A stretch of 64,000 nt of DNA from Flavobacterium supellecticarium (GTDB lineage Bacteria; Bacteroidota; Bacteroidia; Flavobacteriales; Flavobacteriaceae), in assembly GCF_004801375.1 (NCBI RefSeq), contig NZ_SSNZ01000012.1, positions 26,936 to 90,935 of the forward strand, in the 5' to 3' direction. Below, piece by piece: positions 51,678 to 60,978 of the stretch. The number at the start of each line of letters is the position of its first letter. The first letter of the stretch is position 1. Below the pieces are notes generated by a model. It saw only the letters and a list, made by a program, of their open reading frames with translations, had not been told where the DNA came from and made no database searches. A program made the translations under genes and the position numbers.

Positions 51678-52979
51678 TTATAATTCATCGGGTATAAAAC
51701 TCTGCGAACTTTTCTTTTTATAAGGTCGGATGATCAATCGTCCTTCCCGATCAAAACGGATATAATTATACACCCAGTTCATAAATACAACCGCTTTATT
51801 TTTAAATCCGATCAGCGAAAACAAGTGGACAAACATCCATACAAACCAGGCAAAAACGCCGTTAAAATGCCAACGTGGTAAATCGACCACCGCTTTATTC
51901 CGACCAATAGTAGCCATTGATCCTTTATCATTATAAACAAAAGGTTTCATTTTTTGCTTCTGAATTTTCCGAATAATATTCTGCGCCAATAACGCCCCTT
52001 GCTGTAACGCCGGCTGCGCCATCATAGGATGTCCCATCGGATAGGTATCGCTTACCATTGTAGCAATATCACCGATGGCAAAAATATTCTCATAACCCAA
52101 AACCTGGTTAAATTCATCCACTTTAATCCGTTCGTTTCCGGCTAATGCTTCGGGCTTTAAACCTTTAATCACCGCACCTTTTACTCCGGCCGTCCAGATT
52201 ACAGTAGCCGAATCGAATGTCAGATCCGAATTGGTGGTTACCGTTTTACCGTCGTAATTGGTTACGCGAATGTTTTTCCAGATGCTAACGCCCAATCCGC
52301 TTAAAAATTCCTCTGCTTTCCGGGATGCTTTTGGTGACATTGCATCCAGAATTTTATCGGTTCCCTGAATCAGGTTGATTTCCATTTTCCGAACGTCCAA
52401 GTCCGGGTAATCTTTTGGCAGAATGGCTTTTTTCATTTCCGCCAATGCTCCGGCCAGTTCCACTCCTGTTGGTCCGCCACCTACAATTACAAAGTTCATC
52501 AGACTCAATCGTTCGTTGATATCGTTTGTAAGCAATGCCTGTTCGAAATTTTCAAGAATCAAACTACGGATATTGAGTGACTGCGGTATGGTTTTCATGG
52601 CCATACTGTTTTTTTCAATCTCCTTATTTCCAAAATAATTGGTTTTGGATCCGGTAGCAATTACCAGATAATCGTAGTATAAATCGCCAATATCGGCGGT
52701 GACTTTTCGGGTTTCGGTATCGATTTCCTTTACCTGTGCCAATCGGAAATAAAAATTATCATATTCCTGCACCACTTTTCGGATCGGATAGGCAATCGAC
52801 CCGGCTTCGAGTCCACCGGTTGCCACCTGATACAACAACGGTTGAAACGTATGGTAATTGTGTTTGTCCAACAGGACCACCTGAACATTTTTATTACGCA
52901 ATTTTTTGGCCAGCGCAATACCGGCAAAACCACCTCCAATAATAATGATACGTGGAAAACTCGATCGGGGAATGTTCAT
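51678..52979 (-). CDS. ndh: Type II NADH dehydrogenase (NDH-2)
   Basis: Non-proton-pumping NADH:quinone oxidoreductase. 433 residues. FAD motif IIIGGGFAGIALAKKLR, then HNYHTFQPLLYQVATGGLEA, typical NDH-2, NADH motif FVIVGGGPTGVELAGALAEM, and FAIGDIATMVSD for FAD ribityl binding. The C-terminal hydrophobic pair (FNGVFAWFVWMFVHLFSLIG) anchors it to the membrane. Single gene. Serves as a flexible entry for electrons to the quinone pool. Confidence 0.94.
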   Translation of the reverse strand: MNIPRSSFPRIIIIGGGFAGIALAKKLRNKNVQVVLLDKHNYHTFQPLLYQVATGGLEAGSIAYPIRKVVQEYDNFYFRLAQVKEIDTETRKVTADIGDLYYDYLVIATGSKTNYFGNKEIEKNSMAMKTIPQSLNIRSLILENFEQALLTNDINERLSLMNFVIVGGGPTGVELAGALAEMKKAILPKDYPDLDVRKMEINLIQGTDKILDAMSPKASRKAEEFLSGLGVSIWKNIRVTNYDGKTVTTNSDLTFDSATVIWTAGVKGAVIKGLKPEALAGNERIKVDEFNQVLGYENIFAIGDIATMVSDTYPMGHPMMAQPALQQGALLAQNIIRKIQKQKMKPFVYNDKGSMATIGRNKAVVDLPRWHFNGVFAWFVWMFVHLFSLIGFKNKAVVFMNWVYNYIRFDREGRLIIRPYKKKSSQSFIPDEL

Positions 52980-53152
52980 TTTCTCTTGTTAAATTTAGCT
53001 CTTAAAGTTACGAAGTAAAATTGGCTCACACGCTATTTTAAATAGGATTCTGCAAGCGAATTCCTTCTATTTTCAATGCCGTTATTTCAATCTCAAAAAA
53101 ATAAAAAAAGCCTAACTTGTAACAATTTGTAGTATATCCACACTAATCGTTT

Positions 53153-53647
53153 ATGAATTCGAACCTGGAACAGTCCTTTGTATCGCAATTAGAACAACAT
53201 CAGAACATTATACACAAGATTTGTCGGCTGTATACTTCTGATGAAGATTCGCATAAAGACTTGTTTCAGGAAATCACAATTCAGCTTTGGAAAGCATTTC
53301 CTCAATTTCGCGGTGAGGCAAAATTTACCACCTGGGCCTACCGGGTTGCGTTGAATACGGCTATTACCTTATACCGAAAGAAAGTCAAAACGGTAAACAC
53401 CATCGAATTTGACGGTAAAATACACAAATTCAATCACGAGGATTATAACTATGAAGAAGAAGAACAGATCAAGTTGTTGTATAAGGCCGTCCATCAGTTA
53501 AACGATATTGAAAAAGCCTTGGTTTTCATGTATCTGGAAGACAAGGATTATACCGAGATCGCCGATACACTGGGTATTAGTGAAGTAAACGCCCGTGTAA
53601 AGATGAACCGTATAAAAGGGAAACTAAAAAAAATTGTAAATCCATAA
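53153..53647 (+). CDS. ECF RNA polymerase sigma factor
   Basis: 164 residues. Region 2: LFQEITIQLWKAFPQFRGEA and KFTTWAYRVALNTAITLYRK; region 4: LNDIEKALVFMYLEDKDYTE and IADTLGISEVNARVKMNRIK. Start ATG at 53153. Followed after 14 bp by a four-helix membrane protein that may be its regulator. Regulon unknown. Confidence 0.92.
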   Translation: MNSNLEQSFVSQLEQHQNIIHKICRLYTSDEDSHKDLFQEITIQLWKAFPQFRGEAKFTTWAYRVALNTAITLYRKKVKTVNTIEFDGKIHKFNHEDYNYEEEEQIKLLYKAVHQLNDIEKALVFMYLEDKDYTEIADTLGISEVNARVKMNRIKGKLKKIVNP

Positions 53648-53661
53648 CGGGAGCGATTGTC

Positions 53662-54303
53662 ATGGAAGAGTTAGATTTATTAAAAAAAGACTGGAAGAAA
53701 AACGAGCATTCCTTTCCGAAAATTACGGAACAGGAAATTTATGCCATGCTGCATAAGAAGTCGTCTTCCATCGTAAAATGGATATTCATTATCAGTATAC
53801 TGGAAATGATTGCCTGGAGCCTGATTAGTTTTTTTACGGCAGATGAAAATTACCTGAAAACACTGGAATCCTATCACATCAAGACGTTAGTCACCACTTT
53901 TACAGTGATCAACTATATTGTTATCTTTTCCTTTATATTCCTGTTTTACCGGAATTTTAAAAGTATCAATACAACCGATAGCGTGAAGTCGCTGATGAAA
54001 AACATTCTAAAAACACGAAAAACCGTTCAATATTATATTTGGTATAATCTGGTGATGATTGGTATTATTTTTATCACGATGATGGTGGCCACCTGTATTT
54101 ATGACGAACGCTTTAACCGTATGTCCGGGCAATTCGAAGGTAATGATCAAGGTATGTTGTTCTGGATGATGATTTTGGGCTTTACGATTGTATTCTTCGG
54201 ACTATTCGTAGGTGTCATCTGGTTGTTCTACCGACTTGTATACGGTTTCCTATTACGTCGACTGTATAAAAATTACGAAGAGTTAAAGAAAATCGACTTA
54301 TAA
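53662..54303 (+). CDS. Four-helix membrane protein, probable sigma-factor partner
   Basis: 213 residues. A short cytoplasmic N-terminus (MEELDLLKKDWKKNEHSFPK; ITEQEIYAMLHKKSSSIVKW) precedes four membrane helices (about 37-58, 75-97, 130-155, 170-195). It is translated just after the sigma gene; pairs like this are common in Flavobacteriaceae. The N-terminal segment may hold the sigma factor at the membrane. No catalytic motif is visible. Terminator follows. Confidence 0.6.
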   Translation: MEELDLLKKDWKKNEHSFPKITEQEIYAMLHKKSSSIVKWIFIISILEMIAWSLISFFTADENYLKTLESYHIKTLVTTFTVINYIVIFSFIFLFYRNFKSINTTDSVKSLMKNILKTRKTVQYYIWYNLVMIGIIFITMMVATCIYDERFNRMSGQFEGNDQGMLFWMMILGFTIVFFGLFVGVIWLFYRLVYGFLLRRLYKNYEELKKIDL

Positions 54304-54337
54304 AAAAAGAGGCTTACAAATTGTAAGCCTCTTTTTT
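54302..54337. terminator. Bidirectional terminator
   Basis: AAAAAGAGGCTTAC, AAATT loop, GTAAGCCTCTTTTT with T-runs on both strands, between the convergent membrane gene and the acyltransferase gene. Confidence 0.85.
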
Positions 54338-54340
54338 ATC

Positions 54341-55150
54341 TTAATAATCCCATTGTCGTTTTCGGTTTAATTCTTCCTGTGCTTCGATTTCTTCAGCCGG
54401 AATTACTTTTAGAAATGACGGGTGTTGTTCGATGGCAAATTCCACTTTTTCCACAATTTCGTCTATGGAATCATTTTCATAATCGATATCCAATGGTTCT
54501 TTAATAATAAACGATTGTAGTATTCCTTTTTTCTTTAATCGCAATCCTTTTTTGTCGAATGAACGACGAAATCCATCAATTACTATCGGTACGACTACCG
54601 GTTTATGTTGTTTGATGATATGTGCTGTTCCTTTTCGAACCGGTTTAAACGATTTGGTCGTTCCCTGCGGAAAGGTAATTACCCATCCGTCTTCGAGTGC
54701 AATCCGGATATTTTCGGTATCGTTTGGATTGACTTCCCGTTTTTCGGTTACGTCTTTTCCTTTCGACCGCCAGGTGCGTTCTACAGTAATAGCTCCTACA
54801 TATGACAATATTCGCGGCAACAAACCGGATTGCATGGTTTCTTTGGCAGCGACATAATAGATATTCAATTTCGGTTCCCAAAGGTATCCGATGTTTTTGA
54901 TATTGTCTTCGCGACCTTTTAAACTGGCGTTAAAAACGTGAAACATGGCCACGACATCGGCGAAATAGGTTTGATGATTTGAGATAAAAAGTACGTTTCT
55001 ATCCGGTAAAGCCCTTATGATTTCCGATCCGTCGATTTGCAATTCATTAAAGCCGCGATACCGTCGGTGCGTAAGAGCACCAAAAACACGGATCAGCCAT
55101 TTTTTCAAAAAGAGTATATGACCAAAAGGATTTCTTTTAAACAATCCCAT
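54341..55150 (-). CDS. plsC: 1-acyl-sn-glycerol-3-phosphate acyltransferase (PlsC family)
   Basis: Membrane-associated acyltransferase for phospholipid synthesis. 269 residues. Motif I NHQTYFAD (HxxxxD), motif III FPQGTTKSFKP, motif IV GTAHIIKQHKPVVVPIVIDG. The N-terminal IRVFGALTHRRYRGF may dock on the membrane. The acyl and phosphate donors cannot be defined; a lyso-lipid or ornithine-lipid acyltransferase is possible. It is 55 bp downstream of the NUDIX gene on the same strand. Confidence 0.85.
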   Translation of the reverse strand: MGLFKRNPFGHILFLKKWLIRVFGALTHRRYRGFNELQIDGSEIIRALPDRNVLFISNHQTYFADVVAMFHVFNASLKGREDNIKNIGYLWEPKLNIYYVAAKETMQSGLLPRILSYVGAITVERTWRSKGKDVTEKREVNPNDTENIRIALEDGWVITFPQGTTKSFKPVRKGTAHIIKQHKPVVVPIVIDGFRRSFDKKGLRLKKKGILQSFIIKEPLDIDYENDSIDEIVEKVEFAIEQHPSFLKVIPAEEIEAQEELNRKRQWDY

Positions 55151-55205
55151 TTTTTTACTGTTTAATTTCCAAAAAAGAACTGCAAATGTATAGAAAACAA
55201 ATCGA

Positions 55206-55844
55206 TTAGATTACATTCTTAACAGTTTCTTTGAGTTCGCTCATCATCATAGCTGTTGCGCCCCAAACGATATGATCTTCAATCTGAAAAGCCGGTACTT
55301 TAATATTGGTGGCATAGGATGTTGTCATGGTTACTTCTACGATAATTTCATCATTCAGAAAACGTTCCAACGGTAATTCGATAATCTGAGCCACTTCTTC
55401 CAGTTGGGGAATAAAATGAAGTTCCTGATGGGCAATTCCCATAAACGGTGAAACCAGAAAATTGCTCGGCGGAATATAGATTTCGCTAAAGGGTTTGATG
55501 ACTTCAATTTTGCTGGGTGCGATTCCCACCTCTTCGTGTGTTTCCCGTAAAGCAGTGTGAATCAGGTTCCGATCTTCGGGTTCGACCTTTCCACCCGGAA
55601 AAGCAATCTGCGAAGAATGGATACCGGGATAGGAATTTCGGACGATTAGTACGAGATGCGGTACATTATTTTTCGGATAAAAGAGCATCATTACTGCGGC
55701 TCTTCTGGGATTTTTATCGACATAGCTGGCTTCCTTCAGGGTCGAAATACGCTCCAGGGGTGCCATTTTTATATGTGCATCCGACGCCAAAAGCTTTTCT
55801 TTTTCTATTTTTGGAATATATTTTAAAAAATCCTGAAAGTCCAT
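55206..55844 (-). CDS. NUDIX hydrolase, CoA pyrophosphatase type
   Basis: 212 residues. NUDIX box GGKVEPEDRNLIHTALRETH then EEVGI (G-x5-E-x7-R-E-x2-E-E-x-G), with upstream LVLIVRNSYPGIHSSQIAFP, the CoA-type NuDR motif. Probably hydrolyses CoA or ADP-linked metabolites to control their levels. It precedes plsC on the same strand and is divergent from the DUF4268 gene. Confidence 0.88.
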   Translation of the reverse strand: MDFQDFLKYIPKIEKEKLLASDAHIKMAPLERISTLKEASYVDKNPRRAAVMMLFYPKNNVPHLVLIVRNSYPGIHSSQIAFPGGKVEPEDRNLIHTALRETHEEVGIAPSKIEVIKPFSEIYIPPSNFLVSPFMGIAHQELHFIPQLEEVAQIIELPLERFLNDEIIVEVTMTTSYATNIKVPAFQIEDHIVWGATAMMMSELKETVKNVI

Positions 55845-55938
55845 CGTTTTTGTGTGTTTTCTTTTAAAACCTAACTATAAAGTTACCTCAAAAAAAATTT
55901 ATGGCAAATTTTTATTAAAACAAATATTCAAAGAAAAA

Positions 55939-56382
55939 ATGTTCAGCAAAGAAGAAGCGCAAAAGATAAAAAAAGAATTCTGGACCGAATTTGCGGAAGC
56001 GTATCCCCGGAAATGGCTCTTGTACGATACCAAAATCAAAGACTTTTCCTTTAAGTTTTATGTCGATAATAAAAAGGCACAGGTCACACTGGATATTGAA
56101 AGCAAAGACGATGAAAAGCGAAAAATCTATTATGAAAAAATAGAATCGTTACGTACGATTTTACATGAGGAATTTTTACCGGAAGCCGTTTTGGAACGCA
56201 ATTTTTATCTGGAAACGGGAAAAGCGATCAGTAAAGTTTGGGTCGAAAAAACCGGAATCAGTTTGTTTAATCGCTCCAGCTGGCCGGAAATTTTTGATTT
56301 TTTTAATGATAATATGGATGCTTTCGAACGTTTCTTTTATGAATATGAAGATTATATCCGCGATCTGGAAATCAACACCTAA
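55939..56382 (+). CDS. DUF4268 domain protein
   Basis: 147 residues from ATG 55939; the longer frame reaches back into the NUDIX upstream region and is not family-like. The body has FWTEFAEAYPRKWLLYDTKI, LDIESKDDEKRKIYYEKIES and SSWPEIFDFFNDNMDAFERF, matching DUF4268, a domain also found in restriction-associated proteins but here standing alone. Function unknown. The terminator behind it also serves the convergent glycosyltransferase. Confidence 0.85.
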   Translation: MFSKEEAQKIKKEFWTEFAEAYPRKWLLYDTKIKDFSFKFYVDNKKAQVTLDIESKDDEKRKIYYEKIESLRTILHEEFLPEAVLERNFYLETGKAISKVWVEKTGISLFNRSSWPEIFDFFNDNMDAFERFFYEYEDYIRDLEINT

Positions 56383-56417
56383 AAATAAAGCTACCTATTC
56401 GGTAGCTTTATTTTTTT
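56383..56417. terminator. Bidirectional terminator
   Basis: AAATAAAGCTACC, TATTC loop, GGTAGCTTTATTT and T-run; the stop codon of the minus-strand glycosyltransferase lies in the hairpin. Confidence 0.85.
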
Positions 56418-57621
56418 CGGCAATCCATTTTGCCATATAATGCGTACTCTGCATCGTATGGTGTTGGAGCATTGCTCCTATAAAATTGGCATCTCGGTGT
56501 GCTTTTAAATTGGCTTTCAGATGCGCTATCCGTTGTTGTAACACTTCCAAATGTGGTTTGGCCGTATACCGTCCACTTCTGATCCGGTAACCGTTTTGTT
56601 GTTTTTGATACCATAGTTCCGAATCGGAATACAATTCGGCTGCTTTTGCAATAAAAGTCGCATTATCGTCGGCGATAAAACCATTCCAGTCCCCGTTATC
56701 CTGCATCGATTCGGCGCCAACTGTAGTGGTTACCGTTGGTGTTCCGTATACCATTGCTTCGAGTAGCTTCCCTTTTATTCCGGCTCCGAAACGGATCGGT
56801 GCGAGTAAAACCCGGGCATTTTCTATTACTTCCCTTGCATCGGATGCTCTTCCCATCACATAAAAACGGTCTTTCGGATTGTGGAGATCTGTTACTTTTT
56901 GCGTTGCGTAGGCGCCATAAATTCGTAACGTAGCTTCCGGCAATCGTTCTTTTAATTCCGGCCAGATTTCATTTTTAAGTCCCCAGGCACAATTCCAGTT
57001 GGGTTCGTGAAAAAAGTTTCCGATAAAAACAAAATCCCTTCGCTCCGGGAATGAAAGCGACGTAGCTTCCATCGGTTCGACCAATAATGGCAGATAGTGT
57101 AAAATGGGGGCATCGACCTTAAACTGGTTTTGCAATAGGTCCATTTCAAATTCTGAAATCATCAGGGTTAAATCCGATCGAAAAATACTGGCAATTTCCC
57201 GTTTCGCGATTTCGGACGACTGTAGTATTTCCCGGTAATCAGTTTGCTTTTTATAAGCCTGACGCCTTGCTTCGCGCAGACAATGCAGATCTTCGGTATC
57301 GAGTAACCGAATCGCATCCGGACAGTATTTTGTGACACGCCAACCAAATTGCTCTTCCATCATAAAACGATCAAACAACACCATAGTCGGTTGTAACACT
57401 TTTATATAGTCATCGAAACTGGAACAATTCAATTGGATATTTTGGGTTTCCACGCCTATGCCCTGTAGGTCAACAGCAAATTCACTATGCGCCGCCGGAC
57501 TGGCGAAGACAATTTTATAACCTTCGGATTGAAAAAAACGGATCAGTTGCAGCATTCTGCTTCCGGCCGCCGACGAACCCGGTTCCGGCCATACATAACC
57601 AATGATGAGTAGTAACGGCAT
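56395..57621 (-). CDS. GT4-type glycosyltransferase
   Basis: 408 residues, GT-B fold. N-terminal lobe opens LLLIIGYVWPEPGSSAAGSR and the hinge strand is RDFVFIGNFFHEPNWN; the C-terminal donor lobe has RFYVMGRASDAREVIENARV, LLAPIRFGAGIKGKLLEAMV and YGTPTVTTTVGAESM, as in GT4 enzymes. Acceptor and sugar are unknown, and no polysaccharide cluster surrounds it. Confidence 0.85.
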   Translation of the reverse strand: MPLLLIIGYVWPEPGSSAAGSRMLQLIRFFQSEGYKIVFASPAAHSEFAVDLQGIGVETQNIQLNCSSFDDYIKVLQPTMVLFDRFMMEEQFGWRVTKYCPDAIRLLDTEDLHCLREARRQAYKKQTDYREILQSSEIAKREIASIFRSDLTLMISEFEMDLLQNQFKVDAPILHYLPLLVEPMEATSLSFPERRDFVFIGNFFHEPNWNCAWGLKNEIWPELKERLPEATLRIYGAYATQKVTDLHNPKDRFYVMGRASDAREVIENARVLLAPIRFGAGIKGKLLEAMVYGTPTVTTTVGAESMQDNGDWNGFIADDNATFIAKAAELYSDSELWYQKQQNGYRIRSGRYTAKPHLEVLQQRIAHLKANLKAHRDANFIGAMLQHHTMQSTHYMAKWIAEKNKATE

Positions 57622-57714
57622 TTTGAATCGATAATAAAAACAAATATACTACTTGTCGCTACGCATTTCGGACTTTCATCGTAAAATTGTATTTTTACGG
57701 CTAAACTTTATACG

Positions 57715-58296
57715 ATGTTAGGCTTAAAATTAAAAACAGACCCGAGATGGGTAACGATTGTAGAATCGAACATCCAGGAAATTCTGACCGATCATGCCTG
57801 GTGTGAGCAAAAAGCGGCTACCAATGCCATATCGATTATCACTATTAATTCTGAAAAAGTAGACCTGGTAACCGAAATGCTTAAAATTGCCCGGGAAGAA
57901 CTGGAACATTTCGAGATGGTTCACGAGATCATCAAAGAGCGCGGACTGGAATTGGGTCGGGAGCGGAAAGACGATTATGTAAACGAACTGGCCAAATTTA
58001 TGATCAAAGGTGGTAGCCGAAATCAGGCTTTAGTGGATCGTTTGTTATTTTCGGCCATGATTGAAGCCCGAAGCTGTGAACGTTTTAAAGTTTTATCACA
58101 GAATATACAGGACGAAAAACTGGCTACTTTTTACAGAGATTTAATGATCAGTGAAGCCGGGCATTATACTACCTTTTTAGGATTTGCCCGAAAATATACC
58201 GAAAAGACCGATGTAGACAAACGTTGGCAGGAATGGATTGAGTATGAAACATCTATCATTACCAACTACGGAAAACAGGAAACCATACACGGTTAA
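57715..58296 (+). CDS. miaE: tRNA-(ms2io6A)-hydroxylase
   Basis: 193-residue di-iron monooxygenase that hydroxylates the isopentenyl group of ms2i6A37 in tRNA. Ferritin-like fold with iron ligands in AREELEHFEMVHEIIKERG, MIEARSCERFKVLSQNIQ and MISEAGHYTTFLGFARK. Length matches the family. Oxygen-dependent, so it shows the organism meets oxygen. Single gene with terminator. Confidence 0.92.
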   Translation: MLGLKLKTDPRWVTIVESNIQEILTDHAWCEQKAATNAISIITINSEKVDLVTEMLKIAREELEHFEMVHEIIKERGLELGRERKDDYVNELAKFMIKGGSRNQALVDRLLFSAMIEARSCERFKVLSQNIQDEKLATFYRDLMISEAGHYTTFLGFARKYTEKTDVDKRWQEWIEYETSIITNYGKQETIHG

Positions 58297-58338
58297 TAAA
58301 AAAATCCCCTTCTGATTGATTCAGAAGGGGATTTTTAG
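58297..58338. terminator. Bidirectional terminator
   Basis: AAATCCCCTTCTGA, TTGAT loop, TCAGAAGGGGATTT with T-run, between convergent miaE and the porin gene. Confidence 0.9.
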
Positions 58339-58350
58339 TAAACAAAACAA

Positions 58351-59526
58351 TTAAAAAATTAGTAGCGGAGCAATGAATCCGACACTAAGACGTCCCGTAT
58401 TGTAATCGGTTTGACCTAACTGTTCCTGTGCATACGAAGAATAGTTATAATAACGGCCTACATAGGATACGAAGAATCGTAAATTAAGATTTTTAAACGG
58501 TAAATACTGAACCGAGGGTATAAACCCATAGCTGGCCCGGATATGATTAATACCACTATCGGTATCAATCATATTTTTAGCATATGCATTACTGTGCATT
58601 AAGGTCAGCGACAGGTTCACTTTTGGTGCAATCAGGTATTCTGCACGAAGCCAGTTTTCCAGATACGAAACATTTTGCTGGATACTCACTTCTTCACCCG
58701 GGATCATATTGGTGATAATCCCTTTACGGTCGATTCCTTCGTTACTATATTTAAAATCATACATCAATGTCAGCTTTTTATCCTGGTATTTATGCCCTAA
58801 GGAATAGAAATTCATTCCTTTTTTGGTTGTTTCTTTAAAAAAGCTGTAGCTATAAATCGTTTCGAATTTACCTCCGAAAAAGCGTCCTCTCCAATTGGTA
58901 ATAAAAGCCATCGGGAATTTTGCTTTTTCCAGATTTACCGGAACTCGATCCTGGTAAACATCTTCAAAATCGGAAACCCTGGAATTTAGCACCTGTAAGC
59001 CAAAAGAATGGTTTTGAAATACCTGATAGGTAATTCCGGCACCGGTTAGGAAGTTATCCGCATATTCGAGAATATCATTGTATTCGAGGATGTCGATCGG
59101 ATTCAGGTCGAATTCATATCCTCCCCAATCGGCACTCATTTTCCCCAGATTCAAACGTGTTTTAGGAGACAATGTGATCCCGATATACGCCATATCGGTC
59201 GAGCGACTTAAATTATCGCGGGAACCCGGATCGGTGGTTTTGGTATAACGATCCCGGAACCGGAAATACACTTTATCGTGTATTTTCCCTTTAATTTCAA
59301 GACGCATCTGATTATTCCCAAATGCCGATTCCTGAAATTTTCCGTCCCGAAAAAAGTTATCATTGGCAAATTGCATGTTAAAAATGATATCTACATTTTT
59401 GAGTAAATCCAATCGTTCCTTAGGAATAATGGGTTTTGACAGGGTATCTTTAGTCAGTTGATGGTCTTGTCCCAACATTATGGCCTGAGCAAAGAGAAAC
59501 AGTATTAAAAGAACATATTTTTTCAT
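58351..59526 (-). CDS. Outer-membrane porin (OprP-like)
   Basis: 391 residues; signal ends MLGQD. Barrel strands such as MRLEIKGKIHDKVYFRFRDR, LNLGKMSADWGGYEFD and YHLPFKNLNLRFFVSYVGRY-type hairpins (QYLPFKNLNLRFFVSYVGRY). A terminal strand LSVGFIAPLLIF closes the barrel. It is 19 bp after the dcu gene on the same strand, so it probably passes the same dicarboxylates or amino acids through the outer membrane. Confidence 0.75.
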   Translation of the reverse strand: MKKYVLLILFLFAQAIMLGQDHQLTKDTLSKPIIPKERLDLLKNVDIIFNMQFANDNFFRDGKFQESAFGNNQMRLEIKGKIHDKVYFRFRDRYTKTTDPGSRDNLSRSTDMAYIGITLSPKTRLNLGKMSADWGGYEFDLNPIDILEYNDILEYADNFLTGAGITYQVFQNHSFGLQVLNSRVSDFEDVYQDRVPVNLEKAKFPMAFITNWRGRFFGGKFETIYSYSFFKETTKKGMNFYSLGHKYQDKKLTLMYDFKYSNEGIDRKGIITNMIPGEEVSIQQNVSYLENWLRAEYLIAPKVNLSLTLMHSNAYAKNMIDTDSGINHIRASYGFIPSVQYLPFKNLNLRFFVSYVGRYYNYSSYAQEQLGQTDYNTGRLSVGFIAPLLIF

Positions 59527-59545
59527 GGCATGTATATTAAATTAT

Positions 59546-60889
59546 CTATAAAAAGGCACCTATCAGGAACCCCGCTGCGATGGCAACAACCACGGCGACG
59601 AGTCCCGGCACCATAAAACTGTGGTTGACCACAAATTTTCCGATTTTGGTACTACCGGTTCTATCAAAATTGATAGCGGCCAACAGTGTCGGATAACCCG
59701 GCAAGACAAAATCAGCATTTACAGCCGGGAAAATCGCGATCAGTGCATGATGTGGTACACCCAATGCCATCCCTAATGGCATCATGGTTTTTGTTGTAGC
59801 CGCCTGACTAAACATCAAGGCACCTAAAGCAAATACGGCAATGGCAAACGTCCACGGATGAGCTGTAACAATTTCTTCCATAAATCCTTTAATGACCACC
59901 TGATTGTGCGCCATAAAAGTAGCACTCATCCAAACCACCCCGAATACAGAAACTACTGCGGTAGCCATAGCGCTAAACAAACTGACTTTGGTTACATCGA
60001 CAGCACTGGTTTTGGTTAGTAGCATCATTAATGCCGAGGCTGTTAACGTGACAATACTGATCACCGCCACCATTTTCAATTCACCATTGGCAGTTAAAAC
60101 CAGAGAAGCTTCTCCGGCTCCAAATTGCGGTAACAACTGCGGACAAGCACCGGCCAGAACGATTAACAGTACGGCAATTGCAAAAATAACCACCGCCGTT
60201 TTGGCACCTTTTTTAAGTTGTTTGGGTTTATTTCCCGGTTCCGAATCCAAATTTTTAGCAAACTCCGGATCCTTCATTTTTTCAATAAAAATGGGATCCT
60301 CTTCCAGCTCTTTCCCTTTTTTAAGTACGGCGAAACAGGAAAATAAGATTCCGATAAGACATGCCGGGATACAAATTTTCATGATATCGATTAATGCTCC
60401 GGGATAAGCGAGTATTCCTGCTCCGGCAAAGGCTGCTGTTGCGGCACTCATCGGACTTCCGGTTATGGCAAGGTGCGACGCAATTACCGACACACTTAAC
60501 GGTCGTTCCGGTCGGATTCTTTTTTTTGCGGCTACTTCCGAAATAATCGGTAATAAGGAATATAATAAATGTGCGGTACCCGCAAAAAGGCAAAAGAAAT
60601 ATACCGTAAAAGGTGCGATAAAAACGATATTGGAAGGATTGCTTCGAATGACCTTTTCGGCTAGCTGAACTAAATAATCCAGTCCGCCGCAAGCCTGTAA
60701 TGTTGCGGCTGTCGAAACGATCGCCATGATGACAAGCATCACATCGATTGGAGGATCACCTGGGCGCATTTGAAACAGAAAAACAAAAATCATTAGTCCG
60801 ACCATTCCCATAACACCAAGACCAATCCCTTTCATCTGGGAACCAATCAGGATCATGGCTATTAAAATTATAAACTGTATCAATAACAT
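59546..60889 (-). CDS. Anaerobic C4-dicarboxylate transporter, Dcu family
   Basis: 447 residues, about 10-12 membrane helices. DcuA/B hallmarks: GMVGLMIFVFLFQMRPGDPP, FIAPFTVYFFCLFAGTAHLL, SVSVIASHLAITGSPMSAAT and HHALIAIFPAVNADFVLPGY. In other bacteria these exchange fumarate or aspartate for succinate. The neighbours AspA and AnsB make fumarate and aspartate, so it most likely imports aspartate/exports succinate or fumarate. DcuA versus DcuB not distinguished. Confidence 0.92.
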   Translation of the reverse strand: MLLIQFIILIAMILIGSQMKGIGLGVMGMVGLMIFVFLFQMRPGDPPIDVMLVIMAIVSTAATLQACGGLDYLVQLAEKVIRSNPSNIVFIAPFTVYFFCLFAGTAHLLYSLLPIISEVAAKKRIRPERPLSVSVIASHLAITGSPMSAATAAFAGAGILAYPGALIDIMKICIPACLIGILFSCFAVLKKGKELEEDPIFIEKMKDPEFAKNLDSEPGNKPKQLKKGAKTAVVIFAIAVLLIVLAGACPQLLPQFGAGEASLVLTANGELKMVAVISIVTLTASALMMLLTKTSAVDVTKVSLFSAMATAVVSVFGVVWMSATFMAHNQVVIKGFMEEIVTAHPWTFAIAVFALGALMFSQAATTKTMMPLGMALGVPHHALIAIFPAVNADFVLPGYPTLLAAINFDRTGSTKIGKFVVNHSFMVPGLVAVVVAIAAGFLIGAFL

Positions 60890-60978
60890 AGGCGTACTAT
60901 TTACGTTTATAAAAATTCTACAGCAGATAAAGGGTTAAACAAATCTTTCCCTTTATCCTATACTGTAAAAGAACTTTA